Source: an uncultured Truepera sp. (GTDB taxonomy: Bacteria; Deinococcota; Deinococci; Deinococcales; Trueperaceae). From it: 40,222 nt of DNA. The position numbers and the translations under genes are program-made. Numbering within the stretch: the stretch's first letter is position 1; each line of letters opens with the position of its first letter. Where the stretch lies: positions 1 to 40,222 of the forward strand of contig CADCWP010000046.1 of assembly GCA_902806425.1 (NCBI GenBank). Reading direction: 5' to 3'. This document shows, piece after piece, positions 1-9,188 of the stretch. The notes below the pieces were generated by a model. It did no database searches and was not told the DNA's origin. It saw only the letters and a program-made list of their open reading frames with translations.

Positions 1-37
1 ACCAACCGCCAGACCGCAGAGGCACCCGCGTACGCCG

Positions 38-1087
38 TCAATGAGTGTGTGAGCCATGTGTCCTTTCCCCGGCACGTTTCGACAGTTGCTCGAGCTTTTC
101 TGATAGCTTTGTTCCCGCCAAAAAAGGTAGGGCGACGCCCCGGAGCGGGGCGTTTAGGTTGGCTAGAGCGTCGTTGGGAGGCCGTCCCAGCGCGCCACAG
201 AGCGCGCCGACGAGAGGCGCGAGCCCGACGACGCGGGGCAGGGCCAGCGCGATAAAAAGTGAGCGTTGGGGGTCGCCGCGTGTGGTCTTGATAATCGAGA
301 GCGCGGCGGGCACTGTTTCGGCGGCGGCGTCTCCGTAGCTGTAGGCTCTGTTGGTAACGATCTCGTTGAGCTGTGCGATGAAGCCGAACGTTCCCTGATC
401 CTCTCTCACGCACCCCAGTGCGCGACGCGCCGCCTCAAAAATCCAGCTCCCTTCGGGCAGGCACCGAACCGCGGCGTCTACACAGTCGTTCGGGTCGGCT
501 CCTTGCAGCGCCATCACTAGCGCCGCCGTCACGGCCTGCGCGCCCCACACGCCGTCCTCGGCGTTGGTGATGCCCGCGTCTTGCCGCGTAGCCTCGAGCG
601 CCGCGTTCGCGTCGGCGACCACACAGGCCGTGGCGAGCGCCCGAAAACAGGCGGTGTCGTCGAAATAGTGCGGGTTGTCGTACCCCGTAACGGGCGGCAC
701 CTTCCCGTGTCGCAAGTTTGTAAGGGCGGCAAGCTGAGAGATCGTCAACTTCAATGACGCTTCGGCCGCGAGTTTTTGCCAGGCCGCCGTAGCACGCTCG
801 AGTGAATAGTTACCGCCCTCACCTGTAAGCACCTGGAGCTGAAAGATAAACCACTCGGCGCGGGGGCCGGGACCGGGTTTGAGGGCTTCGGTCGGCTGGT
901 TCAGCGCGAACGGCAAGTTGACCTCGAGGAGACCGTCCGCCTCACTCTGCACGTCAAGTTCGCGCCGCTTTCGCCGCGTCCAGAAGGGCAGCAGAAAACT
1001 GCGCTCATATAGGCTCGTCCAGGAGAGCTGCTCGCCTAAGACCAGTCCGCTGAGCACGGGCGCTGTACGGCCCTCTACGCTTCGCAC
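38..1087 (-). CDS. ADP-ribosylglycohydrolase-family paralog, probable pseudoenzyme
   Basis: Adjacent to and collinear with the canonical ADP-ribosylglycohydrolase-like ORF upstream. Ends with a GALCGALG-type helix, but the DDTE and GxDxDT metal-ligand motifs are not recognisable. Confidence 0.6.
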   Translation of the reverse strand: MRSVEGRTAPVLSGLVLGEQLSWTSLYERSFLLPFWTRRKRRELDVQSEADGLLEVNLPFALNQPTEALKPGPGPRAEWFIFQLQVLTGEGGNYSLERATAAWQKLAAEASLKLTISQLAALTNLRHGKVPPVTGYDNPHYFDDTACFRALATACVVADANAALEATRQDAGITNAEDGVWGAQAVTAALVMALQGADPNDCVDAAVRCLPEGSWIFEAARRALGCVREDQGTFGFIAQLNEIVTNRAYSYGDAAAETVPAALSIIKTTRGDPQRSLFIALALPRVVGLAPLVGALCGALGRPPNDALANLNAPLRGVALPFLAGTKLSEKLEQLSKRAGERTHGSHTH

Positions 1088-2055
1088 GGTGCAGCCTCAT
1101 CCGCGAGGACGGCGAGTTCATCGGCGACTGTGTACGGATTTAAGCCGCGGACGCTTCCCAGGCAGCGTCCGGTCGCCTCCCCGACCTTATTGCGCCATTC
1201 CGAGGGAAGCCCGCTGTACCCCACCTTAGCGCCCAAAACGGCTCCGGCGATGGCGGCTACGGTGTCGGCGTCACGACCTAGGTTCACGGCGGCGAGGACG
1301 GTCTCCCTAAAATCCCCACGACCCGCAGCGAGCAGCCCGAAGGCCAACCCGACGGCTTCCGGCGCGAGGTCCGCCCACGGGTAGTAGGTCACGGCCAGCG
1401 CGTCGTGTAGAGGCTGCACAGCGTCTCGAGCACTGTCAAGAGGCTCCGCAAGGTCCAGCGCGCGGCGAATCTCCCGAGAGGTCCAGCTATCCGATGGAAC
1501 AGCTTGCAACGCTGAGCCGACGATCTGCTCGAGCGGCGCGCCGCCCATCGCCACGCTTACGGCGGCGGCCACCGCCAGACCGCCGTAGAGACCTTCACCC
1601 GCGTGGCTCACGACCCCATCTTCGGCGGCGAGCCGACACGCGGCCACCGGACGTCCAGGACAGACGACGCCGTAAGGCGCGGCGCGCATGGCGAAGCCGT
1701 CGCTCCAGCTGTGGTAGTGCCTGCCTGAAAGGGGCGGGCGGAGACCACGCCGGAGGTTTTCAATCGCGGCCATCTCGCTGAACCCTGCTCCTTTAAAGGG
1801 ACCGGGGGACGGAACGATGTGGGTAAGCCACGCCTCGGCGAAATGGCTGCTTGTGACTTTGTAACCGTGCTCGAGCAGCACCTTGGCGGAGAAGAGGGTG
1901 TATTCGGTGTCGTCGCTGACCGCCGCGTCGCCTATAAAGCCCCCTATGTAGCCCCATCTGGCCCGGATAGCCTCCGGCGTCCAGCCTTCGGTGGGCTGAC
2001 CGAGCGCGTCGCCTACGGCCAGCCCCACCAGACAGCCCCTCGCCGCGTCGCTCAC
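1075..2055 (-). CDS. ADP-ribosylglycohydrolase family protein
   Basis: N-terminal GCLVGLAVGDALGQPTEG, SDDTEYTL and C-terminal GRDADTVAAIAGAVLGAKVG motifs. Confidence 0.9.
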   Translation of the reverse strand: MSDAARGCLVGLAVGDALGQPTEGWTPEAIRARWGYIGGFIGDAAVSDDTEYTLFSAKVLLEHGYKVTSSHFAEAWLTHIVPSPGPFKGAGFSEMAAIENLRRGLRPPLSGRHYHSWSDGFAMRAAPYGVVCPGRPVAACRLAAEDGVVSHAGEGLYGGLAVAAAVSVAMGGAPLEQIVGSALQAVPSDSWTSREIRRALDLAEPLDSARDAVQPLHDALAVTYYPWADLAPEAVGLAFGLLAAGRGDFRETVLAAVNLGRDADTVAAIAGAVLGAKVGYSGLPSEWRNKVGEATGRCLGSVRGLNPYTVADELAVLADEAAPCEA

Positions 2056-2059
2056 TTCC

Positions 2060-3337
2060 TCAGCGGCCCAGCACGCGGGTTCCCTCGCGCTCGAGGCGCT
2101 CCGCCGCTTCGTCGACCGTGATGCGGTTCGCGAACAGCTCCTGGAAAATGGGCTGCGCGACCCGGCTCGAGAACTCCTCGAAGTTGGGAACGCGTTGCCA
2201 GTTCGCCATCGTGAGGTATTTTGCAGACTCAGTAGCGACGTTCCAACCCGCCTCCTGGGTCTGAAACTCGGGGCGCTCGAACGAGGTGGTGCGGGTGGGG
2301 AAGAGCCAGTCGCCCTGCGCGAGCGTCGCCATGTTTTGGCTGTTCAGGAAGAACTCTACGAACTGCGCGGCGGCCTCCTGGTTGGGTGAAGCCGCGGGAA
2401 TGCTCAGCGTCTGCGTCGACGACCCCTGATTCTGCGTTTCGGCCTTAAGCGGCGGCAACACGCCCCAGTTGAAGTCCTGGGGTCCGCTCTCGACAATCTG
2501 CTGGCGCGCCCACACCCCGATGCCCGGCAACATGGCGTAGCGGCCCTCGAAAAATCCCGGGAAGAGTTCCGGCCCGGAGAGGCCGACGCCGTCTTGGGCG
2601 ATGCTCGGATTCTCGTACAGCATGTCCGTCATCAGGTGGAGAAACGCTTTTTCGGCGTCCCCGACCCGGACGACCCACCTACCGTCTTCTTCGTAAAAAT
2701 ACTGACCGCCGAAGCCGATGCTCAGGTTCAGCACGAAGTTGACGGGTGAACTCAGCCCGACCGCGGAGCCCCACTGGTCGATCTTCCCGTCTCCGTCGGT
2801 GTCTTTGGTGAGCTGCAAGGAGGCGTCGCGGTACTCTTCCCAGGTCCAGGGGTCGTCGACAGTGGGCGGCTCTATGCCCTCTTCCTCGAGCAGGTCTCGG
2901 TTATACAAAACGATGCGAGACTCCCACAAAAAGGGCACGCCCCAGAGCTCGCCGTTCTCGCCTTCGACGGTAGCCCAGGCACCCTCGACCACGTCGTTTG
3001 CAAGGTCGCCTGAGATCAGCGGCGCGAGGTCGGTGAGGTAGCCGCGCGCCCCAAAATCTTTGATCTGGGTGGACTCGTAGTGGAACACATCAGGCACGGC
3101 TTGCGTCTCGAACGAGGTGATGAGGTAGTCGTTGATCGAACCCCAATCGACCTGCTGATACTCGACTTGGATGTCCGGGTTGGCCTCGTTCCACGCCGCC
3201 ACGATCACTTTGACCGAGGCGATAGCCTGCTCCTGCCAGGCGAGGCTGACAAACCTCAGTTGGGTAGGTTCCTGAGCGAACGCGGAGGCCGAGCTGATGA
3301 TCAGGCCTGCTAAAACGGTGCGGAAAGTTGCTCTCAT
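2060..3337 (-). CDS. Extracellular solute-binding protein (family 1) of a sugar-type ABC transporter
   Basis: Signal peptide MRATFRTVLAGLIISSASAFAQ; SBP fold motifs (WNEANPDIQVEYQQVDWG, DVFHYES, GVPFLWESRIVLYNRDLLEEEGIE); adjacent permeases. Confidence 0.92.
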   Translation of the reverse strand: MRATFRTVLAGLIISSASAFAQEPTQLRFVSLAWQEQAIASVKVIVAAWNEANPDIQVEYQQVDWGSINDYLITSFETQAVPDVFHYESTQIKDFGARGYLTDLAPLISGDLANDVVEGAWATVEGENGELWGVPFLWESRIVLYNRDLLEEEGIEPPTVDDPWTWEEYRDASLQLTKDTDGDGKIDQWGSAVGLSSPVNFVLNLSIGFGGQYFYEEDGRWVVRVGDAEKAFLHLMTDMLYENPSIAQDGVGLSGPELFPGFFEGRYAMLPGIGVWARQQIVESGPQDFNWGVLPPLKAETQNQGSSTQTLSIPAASPNQEAAAQFVEFFLNSQNMATLAQGDWLFPTRTTSFERPEFQTQEAGWNVATESAKYLTMANWQRVPNFEEFSSRVAQPIFQELFANRITVDEAAERLEREGTRVLGR

Positions 3338-3395
3338 GGGTTGGCCCTCCTAGGCGACATTTTGGGTGATTTTCGGCGGTCGGGTCGGCGCTACG

Positions 3396-4244
3396 TCATT
3401 GCTTGACACCCCCTGATAAAAGGCCCGAAACCAGGCCCCTTTGAATAAAGCCGAACAGGATAAGGGTGGGGATGGTAGCGATCACGCTGCCCGCCGCGAG
3501 CGGACCCCAACGCGCCAGCCCCTCGATGCCCCGAAAGCGGGCGAGATTGATCTGAATCGTCTGCAACTCGGGCGATTTAAGGAGCACGAGCGCGAAGAAA
3601 AATTCGTTCCAAGCATTTATAAAGGCGTATAACCCGGTGGCGACGAGACCGGGCAGAATCAGTGGAATCAAAATCTGAGTGATGATCCGCAGGTGGTTCG
3701 CGCCGTCGATGGCCGCCGCGAGTTCGATCTCTACGGGGATGTTTTGAACGTAGCCGCGGAGCATCCAGATCACGAAGGGCAAGCTCCACACCACATAGAC
3801 GAGCACGAGCCCGAGATGGGTATTGCCTAAAGAGAGGCGGTTGAGAATCAGGAATAGCGGGATGATGATCAAAATCAGCGGGAATGCTTGGGAGACGAGA
3901 ATCCAGCCGATGACGGGCTGGTTGATGCCCTTCGGCCTGCGCGCGAGCACGTAGGCCGCGGGCGTAGCGATAAGGAGCGTGAGCAGCGCCGAGGCGACGC
4001 TGACCTTGAGCGTGTTGAGCGCCGACCCCACGATGCGCTCCTCCCTCACGGCGGTGAGGTAGTTTTCAAACGTCACCTGCTGCGGCAACAGGCTTCCGCC
4101 CCGCATCATGATCTCGCTGCTCGACTTAAGCGAGGTAAAGATCAGCCATAAAAAGGGGAACGCCAAAAAGAACACGAAGGCGTATAAAAGGACCGTCATA
4201 AACAGTCTGGGGACAACCTTACGCTCTCCAACCACCCTACGCAC
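3396..4244 (-). CDS. Carbohydrate ABC transporter permease (MalG-like)
   Basis: Hydrophobic; EAA-loop motif EIELAAAIDGANHLRIITQILIPLILPGL; C-terminal QRGLVSGLLSGGVKQ. Confidence 0.92.
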   Translation of the reverse strand: MRRVVGERKVVPRLFMTVLLYAFVFFLAFPFLWLIFTSLKSSSEIMMRGGSLLPQQVTFENYLTAVREERIVGSALNTLKVSVASALLTLLIATPAAYVLARRPKGINQPVIGWILVSQAFPLILIIIPLFLILNRLSLGNTHLGLVLVYVVWSLPFVIWMLRGYVQNIPVEIELAAAIDGANHLRIITQILIPLILPGLVATGLYAFINAWNEFFFALVLLKSPELQTIQINLARFRGIEGLARWGPLAAGSVIATIPTLILFGFIQRGLVSGLLSGGVKQ

Positions 4245-5124
4245 CTCCGTCGGAGCTGTACTGACTACGGAGGTACAAGACGAGCACGATCCCGACCACC
4301 AAGGTCATCGCTGTGCCGAGCGCGGACGCGTACGCCAGGTTGCCGAACTGAAACGCCTCTTCATAGGCGAACAGCATCGGAAGCCGGGTCGACCCCGACG
4401 GACCACCCTCGGTGAGAACGAATACCAGCCCGAACGAGTTGAAATTCCACATAAATTGCAGCGCCGAAATGGAGATTAAAACGGGTTTCATGAGCGGCAG
4501 TGTGACGTTGCGGAACTGAGCCCGACTCGCCGCGCCGTCTATGGCCGCGGCCTCCCTCAACTCCTGCGGGATCGACTGTAGACCTGCTAGGAGCACGATG
4601 GTGGTCGTCGGCAGGGACGACCAGATGCCCACTAAGATAACGGCGGGTAGCGCCCAGACAAACGAGTTGAGCCAGTTCACCGGCTGGCTCAGGACGCCCA
4701 GCTGCTGAAGCGTGGTGTTGAGCAGCCCCGCCTCCGGGTGGTAGATAAGACGCCACATCAGCCCCTTGATCACAGGCGGGATGGCCCAGGGAGCCAGCAC
4801 CAGAACCCGCGCGAGCGTCTGTCCGGGCAGCCGCGCGTTTAACAGCGACGCCAGGATAAACCCCAGTACCACCTCGCCGACGGTGACCAGAACCGTCCAG
4901 ATGGCCCCGATGCGAAACGATTGCCAGAAGAGGTAGTCGGTGAGCAGAAAGCGGAAGTTGTCGAACCATACGAAGGTGGTGACGCTATTGCCGAGTTCGT
5001 AGTCCGTAAAACCCAGGTAGATGCCCTGCAAAAGCGGCGCGACCGAGAAGATGAGGATGGGCACGAATGCGGGCAGGAGCAGCCACAGCGGGATGCCGAG
5101 GCCTTTACCTTTAGATCGCAGCAC
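4237..5124 (-). CDS. Sugar ABC transporter permease (MalF/UgpA-like)
   Basis: EAA-loop motif ELREAAAIDGAASRAQFRNVTLPLMKPVL; overlaps the downstream permease by 8 nt. Confidence 0.92.
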   Translation of the reverse strand: MLRSKGKGLGIPLWLLLPAFVPILIFSVAPLLQGIYLGFTDYELGNSVTTFVWFDNFRFLLTDYLFWQSFRIGAIWTVLVTVGEVVLGFILASLLNARLPGQTLARVLVLAPWAIPPVIKGLMWRLIYHPEAGLLNTTLQQLGVLSQPVNWLNSFVWALPAVILVGIWSSLPTTTIVLLAGLQSIPQELREAAAIDGAASRAQFRNVTLPLMKPVLISISALQFMWNFNSFGLVFVLTEGGPSGSTRLPMLFAYEEAFQFGNLAYASALGTAMTLVVGIVLVLYLRSQYSSDGGA

Positions 5125-5860
5125 GGATCAACCCTTTGGGCTCGAGTATCCTGTCCTCTACCTCCTGCACGGCAGCGGCGGCGATGAAACGTCGTGGCAT
5201 ACGGGCATAGGGGTGCTCGATACGCTTATAAAAGCGGGCAAGGTACCGCCTGCTATCGCCGTAGCACCGCGCGCCGCGCACTGGTGGGTGGACACGGTAG
5301 AACCGTTTGAACGCGCCTTTATAATTGAGCTCATCCCGTTCGTCGACACGGCGTACCGGACGATCTCCTTGCGGGAAGGGAGAGCCGTTGCTGGCTTTTC
5401 GATGGGTGGCTACGGCGCGTTGCGGTACGCTCTGGCGTACCCGGAGTGGTTCGCCGCCGCCATTTTGCTGAGCCCGGCGCTGTATAACGCTCTGCCGCCG
5501 CCGGGCTCGAGTGCGCTGACCGGAGCGTTCGGTACCCCCTTCGACCCGGCGCTATGGTCTCGGCTCAACTATCCTGAAACGCTGAAAAGCTACGTCGAAA
5601 AAGGCTTCGAGGTGCCGATCTTTATCGCCGTTGGTGATGACGAGTGGAACGAGCCCGCGGGGTGGCAGTACAACGTCGAGTATCAAGCGGTGCTTCTTTT
5701 TGAACGTCTGTGTAAGGAATTGGGCCGTGCGGCAACACTCCGTATCGCGAGCGGAGGCCATGATTGGGAGCTGTGGGCACCGATGTTCGGCGCAGGGCTA
5801 GCGTACATCACCCGATTTCTCGCGCTTCCACACCATCGTCCTGAACCTAAGTCTGTTTAG
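5125..5860 (+). pseudogene. 5'-truncated esterase (PF00756-type), probable pseudogene
   Basis: Esterase core PVLYLLHGSGGDETSW...VAGFSMGGYGALRYAL. The ORF N-terminus is only antisense of the permease start, so the usual N-terminal segment and start/RBS are absent. Confidence 0.65.
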
Positions 5861-6065
5861 CCTCGAGCCTCGCCGAGACGGCGTATCGGTAACGGGTAAC
5901 GTGCTCGGCGAGCAGGTTGCACTCGGCATAACAACCATCGCCAAGTCCGCGCCAAGCTTTAACAAATATGGCGGCTTTACGGTCGGGGGCTGAGGTGCGA
6001 CAAGCGCCCCGTTCGTTCATAACAAGAAGCTTCACCGTGAGCGACCGACGGGTCACCCGACGCGC

Positions 6066-6941
6066 TCAGGTACCCTCGGGCTTGAGCTTTTTGAAGACTT
6101 CACCACGAGCAAATTCGCCTCCGTACTGCGGAAAGGTAACACGGCTGTCGCGCAGATTCTTCAAGCTTTGCGTCATCCCCAGGGTGCCGAGTTCGCGCGT
6201 CCGCGTAACCCGGTCGAGGTCGAGTATCTCGGTGACGACCGTTTCCTGTCCTGAGGCGCGCTGAACAACGCGTCCGTCGGGGTCGATGATCTGCGAATAG
6301 CCGCCGCCCCAGGGGCCGACGCCGTTGATATCGACGAAGTAACACTGGTTCGTGATCGCGTGGGACTGACCCAAGACGAGCTCGAGCTCGCGGTCCCCGG
6401 AGGTCGTCAGCGTCGGATGCAAGACCACTTCGGCCCCCAGCCAAGCGAGCGTCCGAACCGTTTCGGGAAACCACATGTCGTAACAGATTGACAAGCCGAA
6501 CCTGCCGATGCCCGGAATATCGAACACACAAAATTCGTCTCCGGCGGTAAATTCTGCCTCGAATGGGTACCAAGGGAACAGCTTGCGGTACTTGGCGACG
6601 ATCTCGCCCGCGGGCGAGATCACAATAGCCGTGTTGAAAAGTTTCCCGTCCTCGAGTTCATAGAGGCTGCCTGGTAACAACCAGCGCTTTTCCTTGCGGG
6701 CTAAGGCGCAGAGCCGGTCGCTCAGCGGGCCGGGGATCGACTGTTGTACACCGGCCAGAACCTGTGGCGAGGGTGGTGTGCTGAACTGCATCACGCCGGG
6801 GGCGGCCAGCTCGTGAAATACCACCAGCTCGACCCAGGGGACGCTGCGCGCCAGGTCACGAACAAAACCGGCCATCTTCTCGACGGTAGCGTCGACGTCC
6901 CAAGGGACGACCGACATCTGCACGCCTGCGAGTCCGAACAA
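6066..6941 (-). CDS. Carbon-nitrogen hydrolase (nitrilase superfamily amidohydrolase)
   Basis: Candidate Glu-Lys-Cys triad: FHELAAPG, KYRKLFPW, SICYDMWFPE. Confidence 0.9.
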   Translation of the reverse strand: MFGLAGVQMSVVPWDVDATVEKMAGFVRDLARSVPWVELVVFHELAAPGVMQFSTPPSPQVLAGVQQSIPGPLSDRLCALARKEKRWLLPGSLYELEDGKLFNTAIVISPAGEIVAKYRKLFPWYPFEAEFTAGDEFCVFDIPGIGRFGLSICYDMWFPETVRTLAWLGAEVVLHPTLTTSGDRELELVLGQSHAITNQCYFVDINGVGPWGGGYSQIIDPDGRVVQRASGQETVVTEILDLDRVTRTRELGTLGMTQSLKNLRDSRVTFPQYGGEFARGEVFKKLKPEGT

Positions 6942-6968
6942 TCTGGCTATGGGGTCACCTTCCTCACT

Positions 6969-7009
6969 GTGTCTTAAGCTCAGTGTTTTAAGTTCAGTGT
7001 CCTAAGTCA
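6969..7009. repeat. Three imperfect 13-14 bp tandem repeats (GTGTyTTAAGyTCA)
   Basis: GTGTCTTAAGCTCA / GTGTTTTAAGTTCA / GTGTCCTAAGTCA read directly. The third copy contains the SDR stop codon. Confidence 0.85.
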
Positions 7010-7759
7010 GCCGTTGCCGAGCGGACGACCGCCGTCTACTGGGATGATGCAACCCGTTGAAAAGCTCAGCGCGGCGGCGACGGCGTAGACCGCTGCGGCT
7101 ACGTCGTCGGCAGTGGCGAGGCGTCCCAGCGGGGTGTTCGCCGCCTGCGCCTGCGCCCATGCGGGCTCGAGCCGCTGTGAATAAGCTCCCTGTACGAGTC
7201 CGGGAGCGACCGACATCACCCGTATAGCGGGCGCGAGCGCCCGTGCCAGGGATTTGGTCATCGCGTCGAGCGCAGCCTTCGACGCGCAGTAGGCCACGTT
7301 CGACCCCTCTCCTGTGGTCCCGGCGACCGACGAGATGTTGACGACGACGCCCGCGCCGCTCGCGCGCAGAAGGGGCTCGAAGGCGCGCACCGCCGAGAAA
7401 GCGCCGCGCCAGTTGACGCGGAAAATCTCGTCGATAAGCCCATCGTCAAGTGTATGGAGGTCGTCGTGGGCGACGTAGCGGGTAAAGCCCGCGTTGTTGA
7501 CCAACACGTCCAAGCGACCATAGGCATCCCCGACCTCCAGGGCGAGGCGACCTAGCGAAGGGGTGTCCGTGACGTCGGCCTGCCCCAGCCAGTGTCCGTC
7601 ACCGGGCAACGCCGCGAGCAGTGCTCTCGCCTCATCCGCGCTGCGGCGGTACGTTACGACGACGTGGTACCCCTCAGCGGCTAGGCGGCGGCAGATGGCC
7701 GAGCCGATCTCTCCCGCGGCTCCGGTGACGAGGGCGACGCGGCCCGCTGGTTCGGTCAC
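7007..7759 (-). CDS. SDR family oxidoreductase
   Basis: VALVTGAAGEIGSAI, NNAGFTRY, SSVAGTTGEGSNVAYCASKAALDAMTKSLA, C-terminal VDGGRPLGNG. Confidence 0.93.
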   Translation of the reverse strand: MTEPAGRVALVTGAAGEIGSAICRRLAAEGYHVVVTYRRSADEARALLAALPGDGHWLGQADVTDTPSLGRLALEVGDAYGRLDVLVNNAGFTRYVAHDDLHTLDDGLIDEIFRVNWRGAFSAVRAFEPLLRASGAGVVVNISSVAGTTGEGSNVAYCASKAALDAMTKSLARALAPAIRVMSVAPGLVQGAYSQRLEPAWAQAQAANTPLGRLATADDVAAAVYAVAAALSFSTGCIIPVDGGRPLGNG

Positions 7760-7762
7760 TGC

Positions 7763-9055
7763 CTACTTGGCGACCGGCGTGCGGTCCCCGTAGCGGCGCA
7801 CCCGCAGCGCGGCCTGTTCGCGGTGGGCGGCGAAGCCCTCTAAGTCGCACACCTTGACGCAGTTTTCACCGATCACGACGCTCGCCTCGGGGGTGCAGCG
7901 CTGGTAAGTCACGGTTTTAAGAAACTTCCCGGCCCACAGCCCCCCGGTATAGCGCGCGGCGCGGTTTGTCGGCAGGATGTGGTTCGTGCCGATGGTCTTG
8001 TCGCCGTAAGCCACGTTCGTTTCCGGCCCCAAAAAGAGCGAGCCATAGTTGGTCAAGTGCTCGAGAAAGTAATCGGGGTCTTCGGTCAGGATTTCGACGT
8101 GCTCGGAGGCGATGCGGTCTGTTTCGGTGACGAGTTCCTCACGCGAGTCGACCAGCAAGACTTGACCGCAGTCGCGCCACGCTTGACCGGCGACGTCGGC
8201 GGTGGCGAGCACGCTGAGTTGCCGTTCGATCTCAGCCTCCAGGCTGTTCGCCAGCCGTTCGCTCGAGGTCAGCAAGACAGCTACCGAGGTCGGCCCGTGC
8301 TCGGCTTGTCCCAGGAGGTCGGTCGCCACCATTTCTACGTCGGCGGTGTCGTCGGCGACGACCAAAATCTCGGTGGGGCCGGCGAGCAGGTCGATGCCCA
8401 CGGTACCGAACAGCTGCCGTTTGGCCTCGGCGACGTAGGCGTTTCCGGGGCCGACCAGAAAGTCGACCGGCTCTAAATCCTCGGTCCCGTAGGCCATCGC
8501 CGCAAGCGCCTGAACGCCACCCAAGACAAGAATTTCGTCGGCCCCCGCGAGCGCCATCGTCGCGACCGTGGCCGGGTGCGGCTGGCCGTTCCTAGGCGGG
8601 GTGCAGGCGACGACCCGGCGCACGCCCGCCGCTTTCGCGGTAGCGACGCTCATAAAGGGCGAAATGACCATCGGGTAGCGGCCCCCCGGCGCGTAACAGC
8701 CGACCGAGTCGATGGGGATGTGGCGGTGCCCCAAGGTCACACCGGGCAGGGTTTCGATCTCGACGTCGTGCATACTCGAGCGCTGCGCCTCGGCGAAACG
8801 GGTGATCTGCTCGAGCGAAAACTGGAGCGCGCTCAGCTCGTCCGGGGCGAGCGAGGCGACCGCCGCGTCGATCTCCTCTTGGCTCAAGCGAAAGCTCTCG
8901 GGGTTGTAGCGGTCGAACGTTTCCGAGTACCGCCTTACCGCCGCGTCGCCCTCACGCCGCACGTCTGTAAGGATCGACTTGACGGTCTCCTCGACCTGCG
9001 CGGTGAGGGTCTCCAAAATCTCGACTTCGGTACCGGACTTGATGGTTTTCAGCAT
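7763..9055 (-). CDS. HisD-family (histidinol dehydrogenase-like) NAD-dependent dehydrogenase in a catabolic context
   Basis: SVGCYAPGGRYPMVISPFMSVATAKAAGV, GPGNAYVAEAKRQLFGTVGIDLLAGPTE, SEHVEI, GTNHILPT. Start moved from 9073 to ATG at 9055 preceded by GAAGGAG. Confidence 0.88.
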   Translation of the reverse strand: MLKTIKSGTEVEILETLTAQVEETVKSILTDVRREGDAAVRRYSETFDRYNPESFRLSQEEIDAAVASLAPDELSALQFSLEQITRFAEAQRSSMHDVEIETLPGVTLGHRHIPIDSVGCYAPGGRYPMVISPFMSVATAKAAGVRRVVACTPPRNGQPHPATVATMALAGADEILVLGGVQALAAMAYGTEDLEPVDFLVGPGNAYVAEAKRQLFGTVGIDLLAGPTEILVVADDTADVEMVATDLLGQAEHGPTSVAVLLTSSERLANSLEAEIERQLSVLATADVAGQAWRDCGQVLLVDSREELVTETDRIASEHVEILTEDPDYFLEHLTNYGSLFLGPETNVAYGDKTIGTNHILPTNRAARYTGGLWAGKFLKTVTYQRCTPEASVVIGENCVKVCDLEGFAAHREQAALRVRRYGDRTPVAK

Positions 9056-9188
9056 TATGCTCCTTCGGGCCACGAGGCTGGGACGCTCCTGCCCACACAG
9101 CGGACAGGGGAAGTAAGACGCCGCAACCTGCGTGTGCGGGCCGCGCCGGGTAAAGCTTTAAGAAAGACAGGTGTTTGGGGCCGTTCTA

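Noticed and set aside
7763-9055. Histidine biosynthesis hisD
   Set aside because: No other his genes nearby, catabolic neighbours, and divergent SEHVEI motif. Kept as HisD family without the symbol.
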